From Parabacteroides distasonis (GTDB lineage Bacteria; Bacteroidota; Bacteroidia; Bacteroidales; Tannerellaceae), in the NCBI GenBank assembly GCA_021531385.1, contig JAFBIR010000001.1, positions 372,001 through 436,000 on the forward strand: a stretch of 64,000 nt of DNA, in the 5' to 3' direction. Below, piece by piece: positions 8,530 to 18,329 of this stretch (position 1 is its first letter; each line of letters begins with the position of its first letter). The notes beneath the pieces were generated by a model. The model saw only the letters and a list, made by a program, of their open reading frames with translations. It made no database searches and was not told the origin of the DNA. Position numbers and translations under genes: made by a program.

Positions 8530-10287
8530 TTATTTTACGATTCTCTCCTTTAACAACTCATCCAACTCAGCGTTGTGCTGCTTGAATGCTTCGCTCTGAT
8601 ACTCCGAGTAATTCATCTGCTTGCAGATATTGATCATCTTCTTGAAATAATCCATTACATCCAAGAACGTGTCAAACTGGAACTCAGCACGACAAATATT
8701 CACTACTCGATCCAACATAAACTCTTGACGAGCCAACGGAGTCACCGCATCGATTGCATCGAAGGCATCCTGCTGGAGAATGACGAAATCGATCAACTCA
8801 GACTTCCAGAAGGTAACGTGATAAGCCACAGGCACACCGTCATCACCCAAGATGTTGATCTGCTCAGCGATTTCCTTACCACGCAACATACGGGTCTTAA
8901 TCTCATTCACCTTCTCTATCCAGTTGGGAGAAATGTGTTTAGAGATATACGCTTGGAACTCGGGATATTCCAGATATTTGGAGTAACTATCGATCGGATT
9001 GACAGCCGGGTAACGCTTGCGGTCAGCACGCTCCTGCTCCAACGCATAGAAGCAACGGGCTACTTTCTTGGTATTTTCCGTCACTGGCTCTTTCAAGTTA
9101 CCACCGGCAGGAGACACGGTTCCGATGAAGGTAACAGATCCGGTAGCACCATTCTTCAAATGTACGAATCCAGCACGTGCGTAGAAGTTAGCTACGATCG
9201 CAGACAAGTCCATCGGGAAGGCATCCGGTCCGGGCAACTCCTCCAAACGGTTAGACATCTCACGCAACGCCTGTGCCCAACGAGAGGTTGAGTCAGCCAT
9301 CAACAACACCTTCAAGCCCATGCCCCGGTAATACTCGGCAATGGTCATAGCGGTATATACGGAAGCCTCACGGGCTGCCACCGGCATGTTAGAGGTATTC
9401 GCAATGATGATCGTACGCTCCATCAACTTTCGTCCCGTATGGGGGTCGATCAACTCAGGGAACTCAGTGAAGACCTCAACGACCTCATTCGCACGCTCAC
9501 CGCAGGCTGCGATGATCACGATGTCAGCCTCTGCCTGCTTGGAGATCGCATGTTGCAACACCGTCTTTCCCGTTCCGAAGGGACCCGGGATAAAGCCCGT
9601 ACCACCCTCGACAATGGGGTTCACCGTATCAATCGTGCGGACACCTGTCTCAAGCAACTTAAATGGACGGGGTTTCTCACGATAGCAAGTAATCGCCCGT
9701 TTCACCGGCCATTTCTGCACCATCGTCACCTTTACCTCCGCACCATTCGCATCGGTTAAGACCGCCATCGTATCATTAATGGTATAAGCACCCTCAGCAG
9801 CCACCTCTTTCACGGTGTAAGTGCCTTGGAACGTAAAGGGCACCATGATCTTATGCGGCTGTGAGTTCTCATCCACCTCGCCCAGCCAGTCGCCAGCGCC
9901 CACAATGTCTCCAGCTTTGGCTAAAGGTTTGAATGCCCATTTCTTCTCGTTATCCAAGGGGAATGTATATTCACCACGCTTCAAAAAGACACCCTGCATC
10001 TTATCCAAGTCATTCTGCAGACCATCATAGTTGCGCGAGAGCATACCCGGTCCCAACGTCACCTCCAACATGTGTCCTTGGAACTCGGCCTCATCGCCAA
10101 CACGCATACCACGCGTGCTCTCGAACACCTGTACAAAGGCATTCTTGCCTATCACCTTGATCACCTCCGCCATCAGCTTCACGCCTCCAACGGAAATGTA
10201 ACAAATCTCATTCTGGGAAACCGGACCGTCAACCTCCACGGTTACCAGATTGGATACGATTCCTTTTACAATACCTTTCGTAGCCAT
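8530..10287 (-). CDS. ntpA: V/A-type ATPase catalytic subunit A
   Basis: Subunit A binds and hydrolyses (or makes) ATP. The 585-residue protein carries the Walker A loop GPFGTGKT at residues 235-242, the A-specific insertion before it (about residues 115-190), GERANEV, and ADSTSRWAQALREMSNRLEE. The length is typical of A/V-type catalytic subunits. It begins 2 bp after the DUF2764 gene. Plausible plus-strand ORFs inside it (for example 8575-9291) are shadows. Confidence 0.97.
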   Translation of the reverse strand: MATKGIVKGIVSNLVTVEVDGPVSQNEICYISVGGVKLMAEVIKVIGKNAFVQVFESTRGMRVGDEAEFQGHMLEVTLGPGMLSRNYDGLQNDLDKMQGVFLKRGEYTFPLDNEKKWAFKPLAKAGDIVGAGDWLGEVDENSQPHKIMVPFTFQGTYTVKEVAAEGAYTINDTMAVLTDANGAEVKVTMVQKWPVKRAITCYREKPRPFKLLETGVRTIDTVNPIVEGGTGFIPGPFGTGKTVLQHAISKQAEADIVIIAACGERANEVVEVFTEFPELIDPHTGRKLMERTIIIANTSNMPVAAREASVYTAMTIAEYYRGMGLKVLLMADSTSRWAQALREMSNRLEELPGPDAFPMDLSAIVANFYARAGFVHLKNGATGSVTFIGTVSPAGGNLKEPVTENTKKVARCFYALEQERADRKRYPAVNPIDSYSKYLEYPEFQAYISKHISPNWIEKVNEIKTRMLRGKEIAEQINILGDDGVPVAYHVTFWKSELIDFVILQQDAFDAIDAVTPLARQEFMLDRVVNICRAEFQFDTFLDVMDYFKKMINICKQMNYSEYQSEAFKQHNAELDELLKERIVK

Positions 10288-10289
10288 AA

Positions 10290-11168
10290 TTATTTTATAT
10301 TGTTTCTTTTAAATTCTTCCAACGCATGGTCACTTCCTTTCTTCATCGCACCGACAAGCTCGCGGAAAGTTTGCTCTCCCCGTACCTTATCTAAGTTCAC
10401 CCAGCGCTCGATCATCTCCAGCTGCAACAGATAGGCGAAAACACGCTCCATGTCAAAAGTCTTGAAGAAAGTTTGATCCTCTAACCATTTCCACTTCAAC
10501 AGGTCAATCTTCCGCTCGCGGGCGTAAAGGTCGGTCTCCTCGGCGATACGCTGCAATTCCGGCAGATACTCCACGGCATCCGACAACCCAAAATCGCGTG
10601 CGTTGGAGGTGCGGATCTGTTCCGCAATCTCGTTGTGACCCACGATGTAGAGGGATTTATCAAAGCCATACTTACGGCAAGTGATCGCCGTCAGTACATT
10701 ATTAATATTCAGATTGAGCTCAAACCATCCAGCGACAAAGGGGTTCGGGGCTTTCATGGCCGCCTCGTAATAGAGGGCTGCCAACTGGTCCTCCCACGAC
10801 ACCTGTGCCTTCTCGCCCTTCTGCTCGCTCTGCTCCTCCGCTAAGTAGCGTTGGATGAACGTCACATGATAGGCAGGAATCGCCTCATCTTTCGGCAATT
10901 TCTCCTCCTCTTTCAATGCCTTGTAAACCGCCTCGAACTGCTCACGGGCGATACGCCCACGCGGATCCAACGATGCATCGGGATCCTTCAAGTAAGCCAA
11001 GAGGTTGGCATTGTCATATTTCAAGAAGAAAAGGTCGATCAGTTTCTGGTCTTTCGCCGACAGCGTCGCCTCCATCTCTGCCCGGAAATCGGCAACGGTA
11101 TAAGCCAACTTACCATCATCGAGGGAGATATCGGGAAGCCCAGATACCAAATAATAGTACTTACCCAT
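10290..11168 (-). CDS. DUF2764 protein of the V/A-ATPase operon (probable subunit C stand-in)
   Basis: This 292-residue soluble protein belongs to DUF2764, found between the E and A genes in ATPase operons of Bacteroidota, Chlamydiae and spirochaetes. The start chosen is MGKYYYLVSGLPD, which matches the family's usual opening and leaves a 1-bp gap to ntpE; the six extra upstream codons would overlap ntpE. The sequence is helix-rich and has no membrane segment. By position and by the absence of a recognisable subunit C, it is likely to cap the rotor like subunit C/d, but that is inference. Confidence 0.85.
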   Translation of the reverse strand: MGKYYYLVSGLPDISLDDGKLAYTVADFRAEMEATLSAKDQKLIDLFFLKYDNANLLAYLKDPDASLDPRGRIAREQFEAVYKALKEEEKLPKDEAIPAYHVTFIQRYLAEEQSEQKGEKAQVSWEDQLAALYYEAAMKAPNPFVAGWFELNLNINNVLTAITCRKYGFDKSLYIVGHNEIAEQIRTSNARDFGLSDAVEYLPELQRIAEETDLYARERKIDLLKWKWLEDQTFFKTFDMERVFAYLLQLEMIERWVNLDKVRGEQTFRELVGAMKKGSDHALEEFKRNNIK

Positions 11169-11169
11169 A

Positions 11170-11760
11170 TCAGAACAGCATTTCAATCAGTTGAGGGCGC
11201 AAGAACTCCTTGAAAAACTCCACAAACTCCTCCTCACCGAAAGTCACCTTATAGGAGCCATCCGCGGGAACGATGGAGAAGGAGGCCTTCTTGCCATTCA
11301 CCTGCTCAATCTTATACCCCTTATTCAACAGCGCCTTCGCGTTCGCTTCGAAATAGGCCTTCAACTCGCTCGCCTCCGACGCCTGGATTGTCAAGAACTC
11401 CTGAGCAGGCCAACTCTTCACCAGCTCCAGGATCACCTTCTGCATATAAGCCGGATCTGTCACCGCAGCCTTCACGTTCGCACTGACAATGTCACCCGTG
11501 ATCAAGTTCGTCACCTCACTCTTCAATGCCTCGACTGATTGTGACGCAAACAATTTCAACTCGGCCTCGGTGTTTTTCTTCAGCTCGGCCGCCTGTTTCT
11601 CCGCCTCCGCAACGATCCGAGCGGCCGTCTCTTCAGCGGCTTTCACAATTGATTCTTTCTGGGCGTTCGCCTCAGCGATGATTCGCCCTGCTTCCTCGTT
11701 ACCCTTCTCTACACCTTCTTTGTAGATTTTATCGGTCAGTTCTTGAATCTTTGTATCCAT
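11170..11760 (-). CDS. ntpE: V/A-type ATPase subunit E (peripheral stalk)
   Basis: Subunit E is the long helix of the peripheral stator. The 196-residue protein begins with about 95 residues of alanine/glutamate/lysine-rich helix (GRIIAEANAQKESIVKAAEE onward) and ends with a compact domain containing GSYKVTFGEEEFVEFFKEF. It is the first gene of the operon, with a -7 box about 50 bp upstream. The usual partner, subunit G/H, is not seen. Confidence 0.9.
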   Translation of the reverse strand: MDTKIQELTDKIYKEGVEKGNEEAGRIIAEANAQKESIVKAAEETAARIVAEAEKQAAELKKNTEAELKLFASQSVEALKSEVTNLITGDIVSANVKAAVTDPAYMQKVILELVKSWPAQEFLTIQASEASELKAYFEANAKALLNKGYKIEQVNGKKASFSIVPADGSYKVTFGEEEFVEFFKEFLRPQLIEMLF

Positions 11761-11806
11761 TTCCTATGCTATATTTGATTTTGTATTTTTCCACAGTAAT
11801 TGCGCA

Positions 11807-11814
11807 CAAAGTTA
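11807..11814 (-). promoter_or_regulatory. -7 box of the V/A-ATPase operon
   Basis: TAACTTTG on the minus strand (complement of CAAAGTTA) fits TAnnTTTG and lies 47 bp upstream of the ntpE ATG. The rest of the 11761-11974 gap holds no gene that I can see. Confidence 0.6.
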
Positions 11815-11974
11815 TTCCTTTCTATGGATTGGGAAACGTTTTTGTGTGAAATCTCCATAAAAAAAGGAGGAAATTAAATAAATCGTATATTCAGAACATC
11901 TTTACAGAACAATTTAACATCACCTCCAAAAGACTTCCTATCCATGTTACGCTGCTCACGAGGGGGTGTAAAAC

Positions 11975-12015
11975 AAGAATCCCTTGAAGCGACACAATTG
12001 CCTCAAGGGATTCTT
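11975..12015 (-). terminator. Terminator of the metal efflux operon
   Basis: A 13-bp perfect stem (11975-11987 pairs with 12003-12015) with a 15-base loop, followed leftward by TTGTTTT. It lies 21 bp past the stop codon of the TolC-like gene. Confidence 0.88.
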
Positions 12016-12035
12016 TTATCCATTTGCAGCCAGAT

Positions 12036-13310
12036 TTACTCAAAGGTAATGTCCCATAACCCGACAGCCCGCTCCAGCTCTACCAAAGCTACACTGTAAT
12101 TGAACAGGGTTTCGATATACTGTGCCTGCACCTCATCGTAGGTACGTTGCGCATCGAGCACCTCCAACAGAGAGACCTCGCCACGCTGATAGCTGTAGTT
12201 TTTCCCCTCCATCACCTCTGCCGCCTGGCGCAGAAGCCCATTGTCATACTGTTCCACCTGTTTGCTGCATAGCTCATAGCTCCAATAGGCCTGCATCACC
12301 TCCGTCTGTACCTGCAGGCGCGCCTCTTGATATTGCAATTCCGCCTGCTGCTCCCGTAACCGGGCAGCACGTACGCTTCCCTTATTCAGATTGGAGAATT
12401 TCAGGGGGATAGCGATTCCCGCAGTCACACCGGTAAAGGGAGGCGCAGGAGCCTCCTCATTGTGTACCCTTGCGTTGCGACTGACGGCGATCGAAAGATC
12501 CACATCCGTGTTACGCTCTCGGCGGGTCACCTTCAATGCCTTTGAAGCCACCTCTTTGTTCCGCATGGCAGCCACGAGATCCGCTCGCGTTTGCAACGCC
12601 TCATTCAACAGATCGGCCAACACAAAACTACGGGCAGGCAGTTGCAACTCCCCCGCTGGCACAAAGAGGGTATCGGCACTGAAGGTACCTGTCATCAAGC
12701 TCAGATCGCTGAAAACCCGATAGATCTCCGATTGCGCCTGCGCCAACTCGTTACGCAGTACGCCTGCCTCCACCTGGCTCTGTGTAGCATCCACCTCACG
12801 AATCTCCCCTAACCGGTAACGAATGCTATCGCTCTGGGCCAACTGAGACATATTCTCATAGGCTCGTTGCTTCACCTGATAGAGCCGATGCTGCCGCAAC
12901 GCCTCCAAATAGGCCACCGTCGCATCCGCTCTGAGCTGCCGGAAATAGTCGGCCAGCAACGCCTCGGAAAGCGCTTGCTCGCTCTTGGCCAACGCAATGT
13001 TCGCCCCACGCTTACCAAAGGTGAAGGTCTTGCTCAGCTCCACCTCCACGCCCTCTCCCATCTGGAGCGTATTATTCTCATTATTATAATAGGACACCGA
13101 AAGGTTCGGATCGTTGAAAACCTTCGCCGCCGTCACCTCCGCCTGCGCCACGGGCACATTCAACTGCTCTGCCGCATAGCCCAAGTTGTCATGGATCACC
13201 TTGTTCATATAACCCCTATAAGACAACTTGACCGGGGTCTGCGCCAAGCTCATATTCACTGCCAAAAACAGTCCTAACAGGAGACTGCTCCATTGTTTCT
13301 TGTTATTCAT
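12036..13310 (-). CDS. TolC-family outer membrane channel of the metal efflux pump
   Basis: The 424-residue protein has a signal peptide ending SLAQ and the repeated long helical segments of the outer membrane efflux (OEP) family, including LLNEALQTRADLVAAMRNKEVA and SYQRGEVSLLEVLDAQRTYDEVQAQY near the end. It would be the outer-membrane exit duct for the pump encoded by the next genes. It starts only 3 bp after the czcA-type gene, so it is the last cistron of that operon. Confidence 0.92.
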   Translation of the reverse strand: MNNKKQWSSLLLGLFLAVNMSLAQTPVKLSYRGYMNKVIHDNLGYAAEQLNVPVAQAEVTAAKVFNDPNLSVSYYNNENNTLQMGEGVEVELSKTFTFGKRGANIALAKSEQALSEALLADYFRQLRADATVAYLEALRQHRLYQVKQRAYENMSQLAQSDSIRYRLGEIREVDATQSQVEAGVLRNELAQAQSEIYRVFSDLSLMTGTFSADTLFVPAGELQLPARSFVLADLLNEALQTRADLVAAMRNKEVASKALKVTRRERNTDVDLSIAVSRNARVHNEEAPAPPFTGVTAGIAIPLKFSNLNKGSVRAARLREQQAELQYQEARLQVQTEVMQAYWSYELCSKQVEQYDNGLLRQAAEVMEGKNYSYQRGEVSLLEVLDAQRTYDEVQAQYIETLFNYSVALVELERAVGLWDITFE

Positions 13311-13313
13311 ACC

Positions 13314-16300
13314 TCATTCCTCCTTCTCATTCTCCAAATCTGATTTATCCTTGCCCTCATAACGACGTTCAATCAAATAATACAGCGCAGGGAGCACGAA
13401 AAGCGTGATCACCGTGGCAAAAAGCAATCCATAGACAATCACCGTCGCCAACGGACGCTGCACGTCGGAGCCGATACCGGTACTGATCGAGGCGGGCAAC
13501 AGACCCAAGACCGCTACGGTAGCGGTCATCAAGATGGGGCGGAAACGGTGACGCGTGCCCAAGACGACCGCGTCTCTCAACGCCTTACCCTCCGCACGCA
13601 GGTTATTGATGTGCGAGAGCATGATCACGCCGTTCTGGATCGCCACGCCGATCAGGGCGATAAAGCCCACCGCCGAGGAGACGTTGAGTGTCATGCCTCG
13701 TAGGTTCAGTGCCAACATCCCCCCGAAAAGCGCCAACGGAACGACACTCATCATCAACGCCGCCTGCCGGAACTTGCCGCACGCCGCGAAGAGGAGCAGC
13801 AGCATCACGCCTAAAACCAACGGAACGACCGCTCCCAAGCGACTATACGCACGATGCTGATTCTCGAACTGCCCCGCCCATTTCAGGCGAGTGGCCTGAT
13901 GGTCGTAGGTAATCTCCTTGTCGATACGCTGGTTCGCCTGCTGTAGGAAAGCGGTCAGATCGACACCGCGCAGATTGACGCGCACCGTCAGGTGCCGTTT
14001 GTTCATCTCTCGCGAGATGGTGCTGGCTCCGGTCGTCATCTTCACCTCGGCCACCTGCGAGAGCGGAATCTTCGCCCCGGCACCGGTCGTGAGCAACAGG
14101 TTGCCGATCTTCTCCGGCGAGTTGCGGCTCTCGTCGTTGAAGCGGCAGATTACGTCGTAGCTCTTACTGCCGACAAAGATCTGCGAGATGGAGGCGCCAC
14201 CGATCGCTAACTCGATCAGATCAGCCACGTCGGAGACATTCAAGCCATATTGCGCAATGCGATCCCGATCGGCGATGATCTGCAACTGCGGCAGCGGTGG
14301 CTCTTGATCGACCGCCACATCCACCGCTCCGGGAATCTCTTTCAAGAGGTTCGCCAAGCGATCCGCCAGATGCCGACCCTCCACCACATCCTCGCAATAG
14401 ATCTTCAACGCCAAATCGCTATGCGCCCCGGCGATCTGATCCATCACCATGTCGATAATGGGTTGTGAGAAGCCCACGGTGTAGCCCGGCATCGTCGCTA
14501 ATTTCTCCGCCATCTCCTCGATGAGGTCCGCTTTCGACTTACCAAACTTCCAAGTGCTATACGGTTTCAAACCTACGCCGCACTCCACATGCGAGAGCGA
14601 GAAGGCCTCGGCTCCCTCGTCGTCGCGACCTACCTGTGTCATCACGTAGGAGACCTCCTCAAACTCATGCAAGGTCTTGCGCAGCTCCGCACCCATCGCC
14701 TTCGACTTCTCAATCGAGATACCCGGCGGCAGCTGCACCTGGATCCAGATGGAGCCCTCATCCAACGGAGGAAGGAAATCTTTTCCCACCGTGTAGCTGA
14801 GCACACCCGCACCGATCAAGATCAGCACCAAGGGTGCAATCACCTGCTTGGGGCGCTCCACGATCCGTTCGATCTCCCGATGGTAAAGTGCCGCAAGCCG
14901 TTCCAACCAACGGTTATGAAAACTTTTCTGCGGCTTGCGATAGGCCATGAAGGCCAAGCCGGGAATCAGCAGCAACGCCACGCTCAGCGCGCCCACCAAG
15001 GCATAACCCACCGTATAGGCCATCGGCGTGAACAGCTTGCGCTCGATATGCTCAAAAGCGAAAAGCGGCAGGTAAGCAGTAATAATAATTAAGGTAGAGA
15101 AGAAGATCGGACGAGCCACCTCCGTAGCCCGCTTCAGGATCGACTCCTCCTGCAACAGCTCCTGCGGATGCCGCTCCCGCTTCTTCAAGATCGTCTCCAT
15201 CATCACGATCGAGCCATCTACCAAGATACCGAAATCAATCGCCCCCAACGAGAGCAGATTGGCGGGAATATCGGTCAGGTGCATCAGGATAAAGGCGATC
15301 AGCAGCGAGAGCGGGATCGTGATCGCCACCAACAGTGCGCCTCGCCAACTGCCTAAGAAGAGAATCAAGACCAGCACCACCAAGACCATTCCCTCGATCA
15401 ACGTGTGCGAGACGGTGTGCAAGGTTGTGTTCACCAATTCCGTCCGGTCCATAAAGGGATGGATGCGGGTGCCTTCCGGCAGGATCTCGCTGTTCAGCTC
15501 CTCCACGGCGGCATGAACCCCCTCCAGCACCTGCGAGGGATTCTCGCCACGCAGCATCTGCACGATACCCTCCACGCCATCGGAGTAGTCTCGCTCCGCA
15601 TCGGTAAAGCCCAGCACGCCCTTCCGCTCCAAGGTACCATATTTTAAGGTACCGATATCATTCAAATAGACCGGCACGCCCCCGACTGTCTTGATCACGA
15701 TGTGCCCCAAGTCTTCCAAGTCCTTCACCAAGCCGATCCCGCGGATCACGTAGGAGAGATCACCCCGGCTCAACATACTACCGCCGGCGTTCACGTTGTT
15801 CTTCTCGATCTTCTCCGCAATGTCTGACAAGGTCACGTCATACTGCTCCATCTTGTAGGGATCCACCTCGATCTGATATTGGGTGGTGATGCCGCCGTAG
15901 TTGCTCACGTCCGCCACACCCGTCACCTGCTTCAGTCGCGGGATGATCACCCATTTATGCAGGTCGGTCATCTCGCGCAGGTTCAGCCGATCACTCTCCA
16001 CGATGTAGCGGAAGATCTCGCCCGTCGGAGAGGTCAAAGGATTCAATCCCGGCACCGCGTTATAAGGCAGCTCCACATCCACCAACCGCTCCTGCACCCG
16101 CTGGCGGGCCCAATAATCATCGATGCCATCGTCGAAGACCAACACCACCGTCGATAGGCCGAAAGTGTTTTTGCTACGCATCACGCTCAACCCCGGCAAG
16201 CCATTCATGGCTCGCTCAATGGGAATACTGATCTGCTGCTCAATCTCCTCTGCCGCCAAGCCGGGCACCTGGGTCACCACCTGCACCGTGGTATCGGAAA

Positions 16301-16421
16301 TATCGGGATAGGCATCAATCGCCAACCGTGTCCAGGCGTAATAGCCGACAACGGCCAGGAAAAGAAACAGGACGAACATCAGCCCTCGCCGATGAATCGC
16401 CGTATAAATCACTCGTTTCAT
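13314..16421 (-). CDS. Heavy-metal RND efflux permease, CzcA/CusA family
   Basis: This 1035-residue inner-membrane antiporter drives metal export through the tripartite pump. It has the RND layout of two membrane halves with two large periplasmic loops. The TM4 motif is AIDFGILVDGSIVMME, with Asp396, Asp402 and Glu409 matching CzcA Asp402, Asp408 and Glu415. This DFG-DG-E form is typical of pumps for divalent ions (Zn, Co, Cd, Ni) rather than the Cu/Ag form of CusA. Cobalt/zinc/cadmium export is therefore inferred, not shown. The adaptor gene lies 12 bp upstream. Confidence 0.94.
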   Translation of the reverse strand: MKRVIYTAIHRRGLMFVLFLFLAVVGYYAWTRLAIDAYPDISDTTVQVVTQVPGLAAEEIEQQISIPIERAMNGLPGLSVMRSKNTFGLSTVVLVFDDGIDDYWARQRVQERLVDVELPYNAVPGLNPLTSPTGEIFRYIVESDRLNLREMTDLHKWVIIPRLKQVTGVADVSNYGGITTQYQIEVDPYKMEQYDVTLSDIAEKIEKNNVNAGGSMLSRGDLSYVIRGIGLVKDLEDLGHIVIKTVGGVPVYLNDIGTLKYGTLERKGVLGFTDAERDYSDGVEGIVQMLRGENPSQVLEGVHAAVEELNSEILPEGTRIHPFMDRTELVNTTLHTVSHTLIEGMVLVVLVLILFLGSWRGALLVAITIPLSLLIAFILMHLTDIPANLLSLGAIDFGILVDGSIVMMETILKKRERHPQELLQEESILKRATEVARPIFFSTLIIITAYLPLFAFEHIERKLFTPMAYTVGYALVGALSVALLLIPGLAFMAYRKPQKSFHNRWLERLAALYHREIERIVERPKQVIAPLVLILIGAGVLSYTVGKDFLPPLDEGSIWIQVQLPPGISIEKSKAMGAELRKTLHEFEEVSYVMTQVGRDDEGAEAFSLSHVECGVGLKPYSTWKFGKSKADLIEEMAEKLATMPGYTVGFSQPIIDMVMDQIAGAHSDLALKIYCEDVVEGRHLADRLANLLKEIPGAVDVAVDQEPPLPQLQIIADRDRIAQYGLNVSDVADLIELAIGGASISQIFVGSKSYDVICRFNDESRNSPEKIGNLLLTTGAGAKIPLSQVAEVKMTTGASTISREMNKRHLTVRVNLRGVDLTAFLQQANQRIDKEITYDHQATRLKWAGQFENQHRAYSRLGAVVPLVLGVMLLLLFAACGKFRQAALMMSVVPLALFGGMLALNLRGMTLNVSSAVGFIALIGVAIQNGVIMLSHINNLRAEGKALRDAVVLGTRHRFRPILMTATVAVLGLLPASISTGIGSDVQRPLATVIVYGLLFATVITLFVLPALYYLIERRYEGKDKSDLENEKEE

Positions 16422-16433
16422 GGCAGCTCCCTC

Positions 16434-17543
16434 CTATCTGGCATCCAACAAATAGAAAGCGCCCTTCACGACAATCCGCTCACCCTCACGCAGGCCACTC
16501 AGCACGACAGTCTTCCCATCCTCACTCTGCCCTGCCTCGATGGGCTGCTTGCGGTAGGTGCGCTCCGCCTCCTCCACCAAGACATACATCGACTCCTCCT
16601 CTTGCAGGATGGCCGTGGTCGGGATGCGAATCAAGGAGGCCTCCTTATCACTCAGCTTCACCATGCCATACATCTCCGGCTTCATCAGTCGCTCCCGGTT
16701 GTCGCACTCGATCAGGATCTCCACGGAGCGCGTGTCGGGATCCAGCAGCTCACTGATGTGATAGATCTGACCCGTCAACTTCCGGTCGGGCAGCGCCACT
16801 AACTGAATCTCCACCTCCTCCAAGGCCTGCACCAAGGGCAGATCCTTTTCCTTGACGTTGGCTACGACCCAGACCTTTTCCAAGTCGGCCACGATCATCA
16901 CCGGGTCTGCATCCTCCTTCAGATATTGACCCATCACCAAGCGGTTCTTGACCACCTCGCCAGCGATTGGCGAACGGATAATCAGGGGCTGACCCAACAC
17001 AAACTGCTCAGGATCTATCTGGAAAACCTCTAATGCCGCCTTGGCCTGCGCAAACTCCTGTTGCTGCACGGCATAGTTTGCCTCGGCCTCCTCCAATGCT
17101 TTTTGCACACCTACCCGATTCTGCATCAGGTCTCGTTCACGATTCAGGTTCTTCTGGGCCAACGCCAACTCCTCCTTCGCCTGGGCATAGGCCTTTCCCG
17201 CCTCAAACACAGCAGGCGCACTGATCTCGAAGAGCGGACTACCAGGCACCACCTTCTGTCCTAACCGCACAAAGGAGCGCACCACACGCCCCTCCACCGG
17301 CGAAGCCACCTCCGCATAACGGGAGGGTATCGCACGTACCACGCCGGAGGTGGTGAACTCTATGCGATATAATTCTTTACTAACAGGGGCGGTCTCCAAC
17401 TTCGCCAAAACGGGCGACTCCGCTCCCACATGGATCAAACGATCCTGAAGGATGACCTGCTTCGAGGCATCCTCTGCTTTCCTCTGGCCACTACATGCAC
17501 AGAGGGCCGTTGCTAACAGCAACAGCCAATTCAAATGTTTCAT
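16434..17543 (-). CDS. Metal RND periplasmic adaptor lipoprotein (CzcB/CusB type)
   Basis: The 369-residue membrane fusion protein joins the inner-membrane pump to the outer-membrane duct. The N-terminus has a lipoprotein signal with lipobox LCAC. It then shows a split biotinyl-lipoyl domain (SPVEGRVVRSFVRLGQKVVPGSPLFEIS and later IRSPIAGEVVKNRLVMGQYL), a helical hairpin between them, and a beta-barrel domain. The order His-rich protein, adaptor, permease, TolC is a single operon. Confidence 0.92.
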   Translation of the reverse strand: MKHLNWLLLLATALCACSGQRKAEDASKQVILQDRLIHVGAESPVLAKLETAPVSKELYRIEFTTSGVVRAIPSRYAEVASPVEGRVVRSFVRLGQKVVPGSPLFEISAPAVFEAGKAYAQAKEELALAQKNLNRERDLMQNRVGVQKALEEAEANYAVQQQEFAQAKAALEVFQIDPEQFVLGQPLIIRSPIAGEVVKNRLVMGQYLKEDADPVMIVADLEKVWVVANVKEKDLPLVQALEEVEIQLVALPDRKLTGQIYHISELLDPDTRSVEILIECDNRERLMKPEMYGMVKLSDKEASLIRIPTTAILQEEESMYVLVEEAERTYRKQPIEAGQSEDGKTVVLSGLREGERIVVKGAFYLLDAR

Positions 17544-17589
17544 ATAAGAGTAACTTATTGTTTGTCCGTACTATATCATCTCTCACTAT

Positions 17590-17949
17590 CTATAAAGAAA
17601 TGACCGGGCAGGGAGGCCCTCGGGAGACAGGTCGCCGGGAAAGATGCCAGACAGGCCTTTCCAGGCATACGGAAAACAATAAAAGAAGCAACACCCACGC
17701 AGCCGTGAAGAGCGGCATCGAAAAGGCCTCCATCGTGAAATGGTTGAGCAGGGCGATCGTCTCGAACGCCGCAAAGCTATGCTCGTGGCCGGGCAATCCG
17801 TCCGCATTCGGCCAATAAGGATGTGAGTGGGTGATGAGTTGCGCATGATAGAAATGAGTGTGCGTAAAGGCCGTGCCGCCTATGTAGTAGCTCACGAAAA
17901 GGACTACCAGCAGCGGCTTCAACCATTTTATGCTTCGCAGAATGCTCAT
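17590..17949 (-). CDS. Small His-rich membrane protein leading the metal efflux operon
   Basis: This 119-residue protein has a membrane segment at about residues 10-28, a histidine-rich stretch (HTHFYH, THSHPY and HEHSF, eight His within about 31 residues) and a second membrane segment at about residues 78-95. The His cluster should face the periplasm. It is the first gene of the efflux operon, 46 bp upstream of the adaptor. No named family is recognised. A periplasmic metal buffer or sensor feeding the pump is a reasonable inference from position and histidines. Confidence 0.7.
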   Translation of the reverse strand: MSILRSIKWLKPLLVVLFVSYYIGGTAFTHTHFYHAQLITHSHPYWPNADGLPGHEHSFAAFETIALLNHFTMEAFSMPLFTAAWVLLLLLFSVCLERPVWHLSRRPVSRGPPCPVISL

Positions 17950-18329
17950 TTATTTCTATCAATAATGGCGCAAATGTACAAAAAATAGCCTTTCTGTATC
18001 ATTTTGTATCATTTTTATTGAGAGTGATTTATATTCAGTACTTAATTATTATGTTTCCTAAATGATTTAATAGTATTCAGTAATAAATAGGTATATTTTA
18101 TTTATAAATTAGTCTTATAAAACAATGAATAGTTTGGTTTCATTAAGGTTTTAATCTTTCTCAATACTGAATGATTAGCTTTCATTAATGTTTTAATCTA
18201 ATTTAGTACTGAATAGATATTCCTTTTATTCAACTAATAATTATTTAATACGTAATAGAATTACTTTCTATTGGATTTATATAGATTAAGTATTGATTTA
18301 TAGTATATTTGTAGAAAAATTCAACCAAT
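17950..18329. promoter_or_regulatory. Divergent AT-rich control region with four ATTCAGTA boxes and a 42-bp repeat
   Basis: No gene is seen in this 380-bp stretch between the leftward metal operon and the rightward gene at 18330. ATTCAGTA occurs at 18033-18040 and 18075-18082, and in reverse (TACTGAAT) at 18165-18172 and 18207-18214. Both pairs are exactly 42 bp apart. The second pair sits at the end of a 35-bp direct repeat (18138-18172 and 18180-18214, 29 of 35 identical). A -7 box TATATTTG at 18304-18311 probably serves the rightward gene. The boxes look like operator sites. Confidence 0.6.

Noticed and set aside
8575-9291. 238-residue plus-strand ORF inside ntpA
   Set aside because: It is antisense to conserved ATPase sequence and has no family features.
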